64,000 nucleotides of DNA from an uncultured Thalassotalea sp. (GCA_947502355.1 CANMZP010000015.1:1-64000), one strand, 5' to 3'; positions 30,247-38,794 are shown, counted from the stretch's first letter. A program made the numbers and translations. The notes: generated by a model from the sequence alone, not told the origin.

Positions 30247-30927
30247 ATGGCCAGTCGTGGTGTAAATAAAGTAATTATCGTAGGTAACTTAGGACAAGAT
30301 CCTGAAGTTCGTTTTTTCCCAAGTGGCGGTTCAGTATGTAATGTTACTGTAGCAACGTCTGAAAGTTGGAAAGATAAACAAACAGGTGAGCAAAAGGAAA
30401 TCACCGAATGGCACCGTGTTGTATTTAACAACCGTTTAGCTGAAATTGCTTCTGAATACCTGAAAAAAGGTTCAAAGGTATACATCGAAGGTCGTTTGCA
30501 AACACGTAAGTGGCAAAACCAGCAAGGCCAAGATCAATACACGACAGAAATCCGTGCCAACGAAATGCAAATGCTAGACTCACGCGGTGCAGGCCAAGGT
30601 GCTGGCGCTCCTATGGGTCAAAACCAAGGTTTCAACCAACAACCTGCAGCTCAACAAGGTGGTGGTTTTAACAAACCAGCAATGCAGCAAGGTGGTTACC
30701 AACAAAGCGGTGGTCAGCAAGCACCTCAGCAAGGCGGTTACCAACAAAATGCTCCTGCTTCAGCACCACAACAAGGCGGTTACCAGCAAAATGCTCCTGC
30801 TTCAGCACCACAACAAGGTGGTTACCAACAAAACCAAGGCCAACAAGGCGGTTTTAACAAGCAGCAAGCACCTAAGGTAAACCCACAAGAGCCAGTAATG
30901 GATTTTGATGACGATATTCCGTTTTAA
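30247..30927 (+). CDS. ssb: Single-stranded DNA-binding protein
   Basis: SSB coats single-stranded DNA and recruits repair and replication proteins through its acidic tip. The OB fold covers residues 1-110 ([18 protein letters not shown], then a W-rich core and [11 protein letters not shown]). The linker (about 115-215) is very rich in Gln and Gly and carries a 14-residue tandem repeat. The C-terminal tip DFDDDIPF is intact. At 226 aa it is longer than the 178 aa of E. coli SSB, all of it linker. It ends at a terminator, and the accessory region begins directly after it. Confidence 0.97.
   Translation: MASRGVNKVIIVGNLGQDPEVRFFPSGGSVCNVTVATSESWKDKQTGEQKEITEWHRVVFNNRLAEIASEYLKKGSKVYIEGRLQTRKWQNQQGQDQYTTEIRANEMQMLDSRGAGQGAGAPMGQNQGFNQQPAAQQGGGFNKPAMQQGGYQQSGGQQAPQQGGYQQNAPASAPQQGGYQQNAPASAPQQGGYQQNQGQQGGFNKQQAPKVNPQEPVMDFDDDIPF
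30727..30834 (+). repeat. 42-bp in-frame tandem repeat in the ssb linker
   Basis: Two adjacent 42-bp units (30727-30768 and 30769-30810) encode [14 protein letters not shown] twice and differ only at silent positions. A partial third unit follows (30811-30834, QQGGYQQN). Such repeats can change copy number by slippage and alter linker length without changing the frame. Confidence 0.9.
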
Positions 30928-30950
30928 ACTGGAATGATTAAAGATTTAAA

Positions 30951-30978
30951 AAAAGAGACTAGAAAGTCTCTTTTTTTT
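30951..30978 (+). terminator. Intrinsic terminator of ssb
   Basis: A 10-bp stem (30951-30960 with 30965-30974) with an AGAA loop is followed by a T run, 23 bases after the ssb stop codon. Confidence 0.88.
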
Positions 30979-31538
30979 ATCCTTAAATATTTAAAGCGTA
31001 GATATTCAGGTTTTTATTATTCACATCATAATGCTCAACTATCTAATGCAAATATTTTTTAAGAAATGTATCGATTGATTCCATTTGTGAACGCTGGTGT
31101 GAAAGCGCCATTATTTGCCGGATAAACTTAATGTTGCAAGTTAAAGATACCCCTGACAGTCTGGCGTGAATGATAAGCAGAATTAGCTAAATAAAAATAG
31201 ACGTCATGCTGACGAAGGTCAGTATCTCCCCCAATTAAGCTGATATTTGTATAACTATACTGAGCGAACAAGAGACGGTCACCGTCATCTAATTGCTAAG
31301 GGCTCTATTTTATAAAGCGGACGTTCTGCTAACGCATTTCTGCCCCAAGACAAGTTAGAGTATTCTTCAGAAACACTTAAAGTTGGATTAATTAACATAC
31401 TTTTTCTAATCAGTAGGAAGTAAGCATCTCTATTTCTTTAAAATGTTCTTTATAACACTATTTTATAGCTTAAATTACTGACAGCTTATCACCCAAACGT
31501 TACTATGGCTGCATCATAAGTCATTGAAGATAAAGAGT
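30979..31538. other. Intergenic region between ssb and the SIR2-HerA operon
   Basis: About 560 bp of AT-rich sequence without a supported gene. A small REP-like hairpin, CTGAC-GAAG-GTCAG at 31209-31222, sits in a CGTCAT...TATCTCC context. A minus-strand frame ending at 31043 is open for about 47 codons, with a 22-codon ATG version at 31043-31111; it might be a gene remnant but I do not recognise it. The promoter of the defence operon must lie here, but no convincing -35/-10 pair stands out. Confidence 0.5.
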
Positions 31539-32681
31539 ATGGAATCTATAGAAGAAATAAACATTAATGATATTTGGCAAAACAACGTCAACTTATTGAT
31601 CGGTTCAGGTGCATCATATGGTTTGTTCCCAACACTAGAGACCAAGATGGATAGTGAGTCTATAGAAACACTAGGTAAGTACTTTGAAGATGAGAACAAA
31701 CAAAAGCTTAAGTCCCTGCTTTTTATGCATTACTATGTTAGTTGTATCGAGCCTGTCATAGTCTTTGATGTAGATTCTGAAAAATGTTGCGTTGAACTAC
31801 TTCAGTCTGAAGAAAGTCAGAAAAAGCTTGATGTTATTGAAAAATATAAAGTCTTGCTTAACACACTTCGAGTCATAGCTTCCAAGAATAAGTCGCAGTT
31901 GAAATCAAACATATTCACTACTAACTATGACTCATGCTTTACAAGTGCCTATGAAGAATTATTGCTTGAGCATTCCAATTTAGAATTCAATCTTAATGAT
32001 GGTACTAAAGGCTTCAGAAGAAAGTTCTTGGAAGCTCGAAACTTTGACACCTATGAAGTCAAAAGCAGTATTTTTGGTAAAAACAATTCTGTTACACCTC
32101 AAGCCAATCTTATTCATTTACATGGTTCTGCATATTGGAGTTTAAACAATCAGCGCATAGCCGTTGACTATCAAGACAAGGAATCAAAATTTGAAGACAA
32201 GTTCTTTGATGATGTACAAACCGAACTTAATGCTATTGAAGCCATTCTGAATAATGAAGCGTCAAATAGAAATAGCTTCGACACTATTGAATTTAGCGAT
32301 GAATTTGATGATGTAGAAAAGAAGTTTTGGGAAATCTACAACAAACTGCCAATTGTGAACCCGACCAAGTGGAAGTTTCATGAGACTGTGTTTGATGAGC
32401 ACTACTATCAAATGCTTCGACTCATGAGTTATGAGCTTGAAAAACAGGACTCTACTCTTGTGGTATTCGGTTTCTCATTTGCTGATGAGCACATCACAAA
32501 CCTCGTCAAACGTTCATTAGGCAATAAATCACTAACCATGTACATATGCTGCTTCGATGCCGCTACTGCTCAAGAAATGGAATGTCTATTTGAAAGTTTT
32601 AACAATGTGAAATTAGTAACTCAACCTGAGTTATTAGATTTTAGCCTTTTCAATACCGAAGTCTTCAAACTTCCAAGCTAG
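31539..32681 (+). CDS. SIR2-domain NADase of a SIR2-HerA defence system
   Basis: A 380-aa SIR2-like protein, predicted to bind and cleave NAD+. The motifs are in order: GSGAS nucleotide loop at residues 22-26, FTTNYD with the catalytic-type Asn at about 129, LIHLHGS with His at about 195, and a C-terminal VFGFSFADEHI strand. There is no zinc ribbon, which separates it from protein-deacetylase sirtuins and fits the anti-phage SIR2 branch. I prefer ATG 31539, preceded by AAAGAG, over an upstream TTG at 31524. The partner ATPase gene starts 9 bp after its stop. In described SIR2-HerA systems the two proteins assemble and deplete NAD+ or degrade DNA during phage infection; that role here is by homology. 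Codon use is visibly more AT-rich than in the flanking core genes, consistent with transfer. Confidence 0.88.
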   Translation: MESIEEININDIWQNNVNLLIGSGASYGLFPTLETKMDSESIETLGKYFEDENKQKLKSLLFMHYYVSCIEPVIVFDVDSEKCCVELLQSEESQKKLDVIEKYKVLLNTLRVIASKNKSQLKSNIFTTNYDSCFTSAYEELLLEHSNLEFNLNDGTKGFRRKFLEARNFDTYEVKSSIFGKNNSVTPQANLIHLHGSAYWSLNNQRIAVDYQDKESKFEDKFFDDVQTELNAIEAILNNEASNRNSFDTIEFSDEFDDVEKKFWEIYNKLPIVNPTKWKFHETVFDEHYYQMLRLMSYELEKQDSTLVVFGFSFADEHITNLVKRSLGNKSLTMYICCFDAATAQEMECLFESFNNVKLVTQPELLDFSLFNTEVFKLPS

Positions 32682-32690
32682 GAGAATTAA

Positions 32691-34442
32691 ATGTCAATTC
32701 TAGTAGGTGAAGTAATAGCCGTTAATGGTGTAAAGGTCTCGATAAAAGTCTTTGAAGAATCAAACAAAGATACCTTGTTCTATGATGGTACGAAGTATAA
32801 AGGTGTATCAATCCGAGAGTACGTCCAGATTGAACGTGGCTTCAAGAAAATTATTTGTATTGTTGAGGGTGAATACCTCGATGAAAAGCGTATTGATGAT
32901 GACTACCATCATGTTAGAACTGTTGATTTAAAGCCAATAGGTTACTTTGAAGCAGGGAAATTCTTTGAAGGCATCAAACACCTACCTTTGATTAAAGATC
33001 CTGTATATCTACTTGAAGAAAACAAGTTATCTGATATTTATGGAAACGTTGGTGGTGATTTTGTTATTGGTAACCTTTTGAAAGAGGAATTCCCTGTATC
33101 TTTACCATGGCAAAAGTTGTTTAACTCGCATATAGGTATCTTCGGTAATACTGGGAGCGGCAAGTCAAACACACTAACCAATCTTTACACCACATTGTTT
33201 GATAAGAAAATTGAATCTATCAATGGAAAAAGTCAGTTTGTTGTTGTCGACTTTAATGGCGAATACACCAATGGCCAGTTGACAACTCCCCAACATAAAA
33301 GTATCTACAATCTAAACACCAGAAACCAAGAAGATCTGTTTCCATTAGCTAAAGCCGAATTTTGGGATACAGACACTTTAAGCCTACTATTCCAAGCAAC
33401 TCAGAACACTCAAAAGCCTTTTATCAATAGAATAGTAAATGGGAAGCTTAGGTTCGATACTGATGATAATTTCTTGAACTACATCAAAAGCACTTATGGA
33501 AAAGTATTTTCAGTAGCATCACCACACCCTGAACTACTCGACCTTATTCGAGATATCACAAACATTTTAGATAATAGAGCTATCAAAAGTACACTCAAGA
33601 CCGTTGCTTACCATGGCAATGGCAATAAATTTTACACTAATGATGGTACTTACTTTAATGCTGATGGCGCAGGTTACAGAAACAAGCTAGAAGATGATGT
33701 TGACGCACTTACCTTGCCGCCAGGTCTAAGCGACTTAGACCAGTTTAGTATTAGGTGTCATATCCAACTGATACGTGACTTAATCAATGGATATGTTCAG
33801 TTTGATTTTATACAACCATTGTTAAAACGTATTGATTCATCACTATCCAACTTAACAAAAGTTATTCAAGTCACGGATGGACCTATCCCTAACAAAGTTG
33901 TTACAATAATCTCACTTAGAAAATGTAACCAAGACATCAAAAAAGTTCTGCCTCTTTTGATTGCAAAGCATTACTACAACCCGCACAAAGCCAGTGTAGC
34001 CAATCCACCAGATAAGACTATTCACCTTATTATTGATGAAGCGCACAATGTACTATCACAGCAATCAACACGAGAAAGTGAAAGCTGGAAAGATTATCGA
34101 CTAGAGACATTTGAAGAAATAATCAAAGAAGGTCGAAAATTCGGTATATTTTTGACGCTATCAAGCCAAAGACCAGCCGATATTTCACCGACTATAGTGT
34201 CTCAAATACACAACTTCTTCATCCATAGGCTAGTAAATGAAAGAGACTTGTTTTTGATAGATAACACTATCAGTACTCTTGATAGTATGTCTAGGAATAT
34301 GATTCCCAATCTATCTAGAGGTAGCTGTGTCATAACGGGAGCAGCTTTCGACTTACCAATGTTATTGCAAGTCGATGAGTTAGAAAAAGAGAAACAACCA
34401 GACAGTGAAGATGTTAATTTACAAACTCTTTGGACTGAATAG
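32691..34442 (+). CDS. HerA-type (DUF87) ATPase of a SIR2-HerA defence system
   Basis: A 583-aa ATPase of the HerA/FtsK superfamily. The N-terminal ~120 residues resemble the HAS-barrel. Walker A, GNTGSGKSNT, lies near residue 155; Walker B, IIDEAHN, near residue 448; and LSSQRPADISPTIVSQ followed by a VNER arginine-finger-like segment lies near 490-515. HerA proteins form hexameric DNA-translocating motors. Alone it could be mistaken for a HerA-NurA repair helicase, but no NurA nuclease is nearby and the upstream SIR2 gene is 9 bp away with a shared ribosome site (AGGAG). The pair therefore matches the SIR2-HerA anti-phage module. It is AT-rich like its partner. Confidence 0.88.
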   Translation: MSILVGEVIAVNGVKVSIKVFEESNKDTLFYDGTKYKGVSIREYVQIERGFKKIICIVEGEYLDEKRIDDDYHHVRTVDLKPIGYFEAGKFFEGIKHLPLIKDPVYLLEENKLSDIYGNVGGDFVIGNLLKEEFPVSLPWQKLFNSHIGIFGNTGSGKSNTLTNLYTTLFDKKIESINGKSQFVVVDFNGEYTNGQLTTPQHKSIYNLNTRNQEDLFPLAKAEFWDTDTLSLLFQATQNTQKPFINRIVNGKLRFDTDDNFLNYIKSTYGKVFSVASPHPELLDLIRDITNILDNRAIKSTLKTVAYHGNGNKFYTNDGTYFNADGAGYRNKLEDDVDALTLPPGLSDLDQFSIRCHIQLIRDLINGYVQFDFIQPLLKRIDSSLSNLTKVIQVTDGPIPNKVVTIISLRKCNQDIKKVLPLLIAKHYYNPHKASVANPPDKTIHLIIDEAHNVLSQQSTRESESWKDYRLETFEEIIKEGRKFGIFLTLSSQRPADISPTIVSQIHNFFIHRLVNERDLFLIDNTISTLDSMSRNMIPNLSRGSCVITGAAFDLPMLLQVDELEKEKQPDSEDVNLQTLWTE

Positions 34443-34788
34443 TCAGGAGTTTGACAAATAACTTTAGATAAGGAATGCTGCCAATCGAACTTAATTTAGT
34501 GAAGTATCTAACGCGCTTTTGTCCAAATACGAGTTGGGTGAATGTCGGCTATAGCTATTGGATTTAAGATATTAAGTTGCTGCTGAACGTCCGTGATTGG
34601 CACAGAGCTTCCGGTCAAAGCCACTTCGAAACTGAAGGAGGTTGCAACCAAAAACATGTTGCAATGACGGCGCCAATAAATGGATATAGTGACAATCTTC
34701 AATTGTACTGACCTGCCGGACGCTCTCAAATAGCTTTTTTTAGGCTAATTAAATATCTGATATTGATCAAAAAATGGTTTTATTTCAT
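34443..34788. other. Intergenic region downstream of the SIR2-HerA operon
   Basis: About 350 bp with no recognisable gene and no clear terminator for the defence operon. A 73-codon frame on the minus strand has no ribosome site or recognisable motif. The right edge carries the operator-like palindrome of the next operon. Confidence 0.5.
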
Positions 34789-34820
34789 TTGCATAATTCG
34801 ACAATTGTCGTATTGTGCAA
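34789..34820. promoter_or_regulatory. 32-bp palindromic operator, probable ArsR-family binding site
   Basis: The left half TTGCATAATTCGACAA (34789-34804) and the reverse complement of the right half (34805-34820) agree at 14 of 16 positions; the central 12 bp CGACAATTGTCG are a perfect palindrome. It overlaps a -10-like CATAAT and ends 24 bp before the regulator ATG. That is where an autoregulating ArsR/SmtB repressor binds. Confidence 0.65.
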
Positions 34821-34844
34821 GTGTTAAGTTATTTTGGAGAAATA

Positions 34845-35129
34845 ATGAGTAGCGAAGCGCATCAATATCATAGTCAGTTTTTTAAAGCTTTAGCCCACCC
34901 AACTCGGTTGCAGATTGTGCATATTCTTGCCGAGGGGGAGCGTTGTGTGTGTGATTTTGACCAGCTTTTCGGTTGTGATATGTCTACCATTTCTCGCCAT
35001 TTACAGCAGTTGAAAAAGGCTTTTATTGTCGAAGATGAACGTCGCGGTAAGCAAGTTATTTATACATTAAAAGCGAAATGTATTCTGCCTTTTTTAAGCT
35101 GTATTGATGCCAACCACCCCAACTTATAG
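34845..35129 (+). CDS. ArsR/SmtB-family metalloregulatory repressor
   Basis: A 94-aa winged-helix repressor. FKALAHPTRLQIVHIL and the recognition helix MSTISRHLQQLKKA are classic for the family, and ERCVCDFDQLFGCD carries the CVC pair of the alpha-3 metal site found in ArsR, plus one more cysteine, which suggests As(III)/Sb(III) or another thiophilic ligand. I start at ATG 34845 behind GGAGA; an upstream GTG lies inside the operator palindrome and is unlikely. It is the first gene of an operon with a DUF318 permease (8 bp gap) and a small thioredoxin. Confidence 0.88.
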   Translation: MSSEAHQYHSQFFKALAHPTRLQIVHILAEGERCVCDFDQLFGCDMSTISRHLQQLKKAFIVEDERRGKQVIYTLKAKCILPFLSCIDANHPNL

Positions 35130-35137
35130 GTTGATTT

Positions 35138-36127
35138 ATGTTTGTTGTATTTACCCATTTTGCCGATTGGCTAACCTATCAACTGCTGGGGTTGGATTCG
35201 GCGTCTAATATTGGACAAAGTCTGCATTTCTTTATAGAAGATACCAGTAAGATCTTCGTTCTGTTGTTTGTGCTCATCTATGTGATTGCGCTGCTTCGTG
35301 CCAGTTTGAATGTTGAAAAGGTTCGCGATTACCTGCAAGGCAAAAACCGTTTTGTTGGGTATGTTTTCGGCTCGGTCTTTGGGGCGGTGACGCCATTTTG
35401 TTCGTGTAGTTCTATTCCATTATTTTTGGGGTTTGTATCGGCGCGCATTCCGATAGGGGTGACGATGGCCTTTTTACTCACCTCGCCGCTGATTAATGAA
35501 ATTGCCATTGTATTGCTTGGCTCATTACTGGGCTTAAAATTTACCGTGCTATACGTTGCCCTAGGGTTAAGCTTGGGCATTGTGGGTGGTTTTGTGCTTG
35601 ATTTATGTAAAGCCGAGCGTTGGTTAATACCTGCGTTAGCCGCTCGGTATCAACAACAGGGTGAGGTGGAGCTGAGTCATTTTAGTGAAGATAAAGCACT
35701 TACCCTTAATGATCGTCATGAATTTGCCAAAAATGAAACCTTAACCATTTTAAAACGCATTTGGAAATGGGTGTTTATTGGTGTTGGTATTGGTGCATTT
35801 ATTCACGGCATGGTACCGGCTGCGTGGTTTGAAGAAAATCTTGCACATGGGCAGTGGTGGACCGTACCAGTAGCAACCTTTATTGCCATTCCTATCTATA
35901 CCAATGCAACCGCTATTGTACCGATTATGGGCAGTTTATTGGCCAAAGGCATGCCGCTTGGTACCACGTTGGCGTTTTGTATGAGTGCGGTAGCAGCCAG
36001 TATTCCCGAATTTACCATGTTAAAGCAGGTCATGACTTGGCGTCTGCTTGCTTTAATTTTTATTTACCTACTCATAGCCATCTCTATTGTGGGGTGGGTG
36101 TTTAATATTATTAATGTTTTAGGATAA
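35138..36127 (+). CDS. DUF318/ArsP-type permease
   Basis: A 329-aa inner-membrane permease with about 8 hydrophobic segments. The family-defining PFCSCSSIPLF motif places a Cys-x-Cys pair near residues 88-90 inside a membrane helix, and a second related membrane block, PIYTNATAIVPIMGSLL, lies near residue 255. ArsP members of this family export trivalent organoarsenicals; other members are of unknown substrate. The gene sits between an ArsR repressor and a redox-active thioredoxin, so a metalloid or thiol-reactive compound is the likely substrate, but I cannot confirm arsenic. No arsC or arsB is present in the window. Confidence 0.82.
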   Translation: MFVVFTHFADWLTYQLLGLDSASNIGQSLHFFIEDTSKIFVLLFVLIYVIALLRASLNVEKVRDYLQGKNRFVGYVFGSVFGAVTPFCSCSSIPLFLGFVSARIPIGVTMAFLLTSPLINEIAIVLLGSLLGLKFTVLYVALGLSLGIVGGFVLDLCKAERWLIPALAARYQQQGEVELSHFSEDKALTLNDRHEFAKNETLTILKRIWKWVFIGVGIGAFIHGMVPAAWFEENLAHGQWWTVPVATFIAIPIYTNATAIVPIMGSLLAKGMPLGTTLAFCMSAVAASIPEFTMLKQVMTWRLLALIFIYLLIAISIVGWVFNIINVLG

Positions 36128-36131
36128 TCAA

Positions 36132-36365
36132 ATGAAAAAAGTGACTGTATACGGTACGGGCTGTAAGAGCTGTAACGAAACCGCCAAACAAATAGAAACG
36201 TTTTCAGCTGCAAACAACATTGACGTTGAAATCATTAAAGAAAAAGATTTAATGGCGATTATGGATGCTGGAATTATGACAACACCGGGTGTGGCGATTG
36301 ATGGCACTGTGGTTCATACCGGCTCAATTCCATCGGATGCTGAGTTGCAAAAATACTTTGCCTAA
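36132..36365 (+). CDS. Small thioredoxin-fold protein (redox-active disulfide protein 2 family)
   Basis: A 77-aa thioredoxin-like protein with the active site CKSC (residues 11-14) and the cis-proline block TTPGVAIDG. It starts 4 bp after the permease stop, so it is translationally linked. Proteins of this type are regularly found beside DUF318 permeases and may reduce the transported substrate or the permease cysteines (inference). A decayed homologue lies at 41465-41697. Confidence 0.9.
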   Translation: MKKVTVYGTGCKSCNETAKQIETFSAANNIDVEIIKEKDLMAIMDAGIMTTPGVAIDGTVVHTGSIPSDAELQKYFA

Positions 36366-36412
36366 TTACCTTTAAGTTAGCAAATAATAGCCATTTTTTG
36401 GCAACAAATTAG

Positions 36413-36447
36413 GGCAGCAGCGTTTTAGGTAATGTGCTGCCTTTTTT
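36413..36447 (+). terminator. Intrinsic terminator of the ArsR-permease-thioredoxin operon
   Basis: A 7-bp stem GGCAGCA (36413-36419) pairs with TGCTGCC (36435-36441) and is followed by TTTTTT. Confidence 0.75.
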
Positions 36448-36470
36448 GTTTCTATTTCTATGTATTGTTT

Positions 36471-37448
36471 CTATATTGTGTCTCTAGTGTGAGGCGCTAA
36501 AAAGTCGATAATTGGCCCTTTAGGGATCACTCTCGTTGGGTTTATGGTGTCATGGCTCGCATAGTAATGCGCTTTGATGTAATCCATATTAACCGTTTGG
36601 GCGATGCCGTCTTGTTGGTACAGATCGCGTAAGTAGCCCCATAAATTCGGGTAATCGACAATGCGTTTTTTATTGCATTTAAAATGGCCCACATACACAG
36701 GGTCAAAGCGCACTAACGTTGTAAATAATCGCCAGTCAGCTTCGGTGATTTGTGCCCCTAACAAATAGCGGTTCTGCATAAGTAGGTCTTCCAGTTTATC
36801 CAAAGCCATAAACACATCATCAACCGCTTCATCATAGGCTTGTTGCGTGGTGGCAAAGCCGGCTCGGTAAACGCCATTATTAATATTGGGATAAATAAAG
36901 TCGTTCATGGCATCTATTTGCCTTAGCAATTCATCAGGTGACAAATCAAGATCAGTGGCCCCAATGTCATCAAAGGCCGAATTGAGCATGCGAATGATCT
37001 CTGCAGATTCATTGCTCACAATTGTGTTGTTTTTTTTATCCCAAAGCACAGGCACGGTAACTCTGCCGGTGTAATCCGACATGGCTGCGGTATATACCTG
37101 GTGCATGTGTGTTGCCCCTATAACCGTGTCTTCTACCACACCATTGCCAGGCTTAAACGTCCAACCATTATCGGCCATATACGCATTAACCACCGACATG
37201 GAAATCATGTTTTCAAGGCCTTTAAGCTTGCGGTAAATGATGGTTCGATGTGCCCAAGGACAAGCCAAAGAAACGTATAAATGATAGCGGCCTGCTTCGG
37301 CGTTAAAACCGCCCTTACCACTTGGCCCGGCACGACCGTCTTTGGTTACCCAGTTGCGAAAGCTTGAGGCTTTGCGCTCAAATTTACCGCCTGTTGCTTT
37401 GGTGTCGTACCAATCGGTATGCCATACACCATCAACTAATAATCCCAT
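36471..37448 (-). CDS. Glutathionyl-hydroquinone reductase (YqjG/Xi-class GST)
   Basis: A 325-aa Xi-class glutathione transferase that reduces glutathionyl-hydroquinones with glutathione. The catalytic cysteine is C63 in the CPWAHR motif. The family's other blocks are present: an N-terminal WVTKDG segment, PVLWDKKNNTIVSNESAEIIRML in the thioredoxin fold, and the C-terminal helical domain ITEADWRLFTTLVRFD with a later YPNLWGYLRDLYQ. It is the last gene of the minus-strand run doxX-pirin-GHR; the gap to pirin is 78 bp. The same three protein types lie close together in E. coli (yqjF, yqjG, yhaK), where they answer to aromatic electrophiles. Confidence 0.94.
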   Translation of the reverse strand: MGLLVDGVWHTDWYDTKATGGKFERKASSFRNWVTKDGRAGPSGKGGFNAEAGRYHLYVSLACPWAHRTIIYRKLKGLENMISMSVVNAYMADNGWTFKPGNGVVEDTVIGATHMHQVYTAAMSDYTGRVTVPVLWDKKNNTIVSNESAEIIRMLNSAFDDIGATDLDLSPDELLRQIDAMNDFIYPNINNGVYRAGFATTQQAYDEAVDDVFMALDKLEDLLMQNRYLLGAQITEADWRLFTTLVRFDPVYVGHFKCNKKRIVDYPNLWGYLRDLYQQDGIAQTVNMDYIKAHYYASHDTINPTRVIPKGPIIDFLAPHTRDTI

Positions 37449-37526
37449 GTCTTGCTCCTAAATTGTTTGTCGGTAAAATGCCGGTTTTTAGCAATGTTTT
37501 TTAAATACGGTTCTTATAAACGGCTC

Positions 37527-38375
37527 TTAAAATCGATTGTTACTAAAATCGTCAAATGCTTGCCGCAGTTCTTTATGGCTGTTCATAACAAACGGACCAG
37601 AGCGAGCTACGGGTTCATTTAATGGTTTTGCTGCCACTAATAAAAAACGACTGTCTTTATTGGTGTTTGTGACTTCTACACGGACTTGCTTACCTTTTGT
37701 CAGCACCCCAAGCTGGCGCTCGCCTAGCTTGGCTTGGTTTATACCAACGCTTACCTCGCCACTTATTACGTAAATAAACGCGTTATGGTTTTCTTCAAGC
37801 GTTTGCTCGAAAGGCTCTGTTCCGGTTAAAAATACGTCAAGGTAGGTTGGTTGCACGTGTTCATTGTGGATAACCCCTTGTGTGCCTAAGTTGGTTTTAC
37901 CGGCAACAATATTAAGGGTGTGGCCATTGGTGGTTTCCGTGCTAATTTTCGACTCGTCAAACTCCTGGTAAGCAGGCTCTGTCATTTTGTGGGTTTTGGG
38001 TAAATTAACCCAAAGTTGCAACCCTCGTAGCAAACCGTGTTGTTGCTCAGGCATTTCACTATGGACCACGCCTTTACCAGCCGTCATCCATTGCACACCA
38101 TTTGGTTCTATTACGCCTTCATTTCCCATGCTGTCTTTATGGCGAACCTTGCCATTAATCATATAGGTGACCGTTTCAAACCCTCTGTGTGGGTGAGAGG
38201 GAAAGCCGCCGATATAATCATTGGCTTGATCGCTTTCAAACGAATCGAATAATAAAAACGGATCAATCATGTCTAAATCGGCTGTGCCAATAAGGCGGGT
38301 TAACTTTACGCCGTCGCCATCTGAGCCTATCTGCCCGGAAGTAACGAAAGCTAATTCTCGAATGCTGTTGTTCAT
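37527..38375 (-). CDS. Pirin family protein
   Basis: A 282-aa bicupin of the pirin family. The iron-binding cupin is visible: HPHRGFETVTY supplies two histidines, and GKGVVHSEMPE supplies a histidine and the glutamate. Bacterial pirins can act as quercetin 2,3-dioxygenase or as redox sensors; the native substrate is unknown. It lies 23 bp downstream of doxX on the same strand and upstream of the hydroquinone reductase gene, consistent with a quinone or electrophile stress role. Confidence 0.92.
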   Translation of the reverse strand: MNNSIRELAFVTSGQIGSDGDGVKLTRLIGTADLDMIDPFLLFDSFESDQANDYIGGFPSHPHRGFETVTYMINGKVRHKDSMGNEGVIEPNGVQWMTAGKGVVHSEMPEQQHGLLRGLQLWVNLPKTHKMTEPAYQEFDESKISTETTNGHTLNIVAGKTNLGTQGVIHNEHVQPTYLDVFLTGTEPFEQTLEENHNAFIYVISGEVSVGINQAKLGERQLGVLTKGKQVRVEVTNTNKDSRFLLVAAKPLNEPVARSGPFVMNSHKELRQAFDDFSNNRF

Positions 38376-38398
38376 AAATGACTCCTTAGCTTGCCTTA

Positions 38399-38794
38399 TT
38401 ATTTAGCGGGTTTATTAAAATGGTTATCTAAAGCATAGTTGCCAGCACCGTGGGCCATGATCATTATAAAGCCACCAGCAATGGTAAGATTCTTCATAAA
38501 GTTGATCATTTGTGCCTGATCAGCAAAGTCACTGTGAAATAGCACGCCTGACACCACACTAAAACCGGCCAATACTAACGCTGCATAGCGAGTTTTCCAG
38601 CCTAATAAGACGGCCAATCCGCCTAATACTTCCGTTGCTATGGCAAGAGGTAGTAGGGCACCGTGTACGCCCATTGCTTCCATATAACCTTGGGTTCCTT
38701 GGTATTGAGCGATTTTATTTAGCCCTGAGGTGATAAAAATTAGTGATAGAAAAAGGCGGCCAATAGGTGCGGTAAGGGTATTTAATGTATTCAT
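38399..38794 (-). CDS. DoxX family membrane protein
   Basis: A 131-aa inner-membrane protein with four hydrophobic helices. The first helix LFLSLIFITSGLNKI and the EVLGGLAVLLGWKTR segment are typical of the DoxX/YqjF type. Functions proposed for relatives range from quinone handling to redox stress. It is the first gene of the minus-strand run and faces lysR across a 153-bp divergent promoter region containing a LysR-type dyad. Confidence 0.88.
   Translation of the reverse strand: MNTLNTLTAPIGRLFLSLIFITSGLNKIAQYQGTQGYMEAMGVHGALLPLAIATEVLGGLAVLLGWKTRYAALVLAGFSVVSGVLFHSDFADQAQMINFMKNLTIAGGFIMIMAHGAGNYALDNHFNKPAK

Noticed and set aside
31043-31185. Minus-strand frame of about 47 codons after ssb
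   Set aside because: The translated piece looks protein-like, but it is too short, lacks a convincing start and matches nothing I recognise. I mention it only as a possible remnant.
32691-34442. HerA-NurA type DNA repair helicase
   Set aside because: No NurA nuclease is adjacent, and the tight coupling to the SIR2 gene fits the defence module better.
30247-34442. Prophage or integrative element carrying the defence genes
   Set aside because: No integrase, phage structural gene, tRNA target or direct-repeat attachment site was found around the cassette.
34508-34729. 73-codon minus-strand frame between HerA and the ArsR operon
   Set aside because: No ribosome binding site, no recognisable motif, and composition like intergenic DNA.
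34845-36365. Calling the operon a proven arsenic resistance operon
   Set aside because: ArsR-type regulators and DUF318 permeases serve several ligands and no arsC, arsB or arsM is present; the arsenic link stays a hypothesis.
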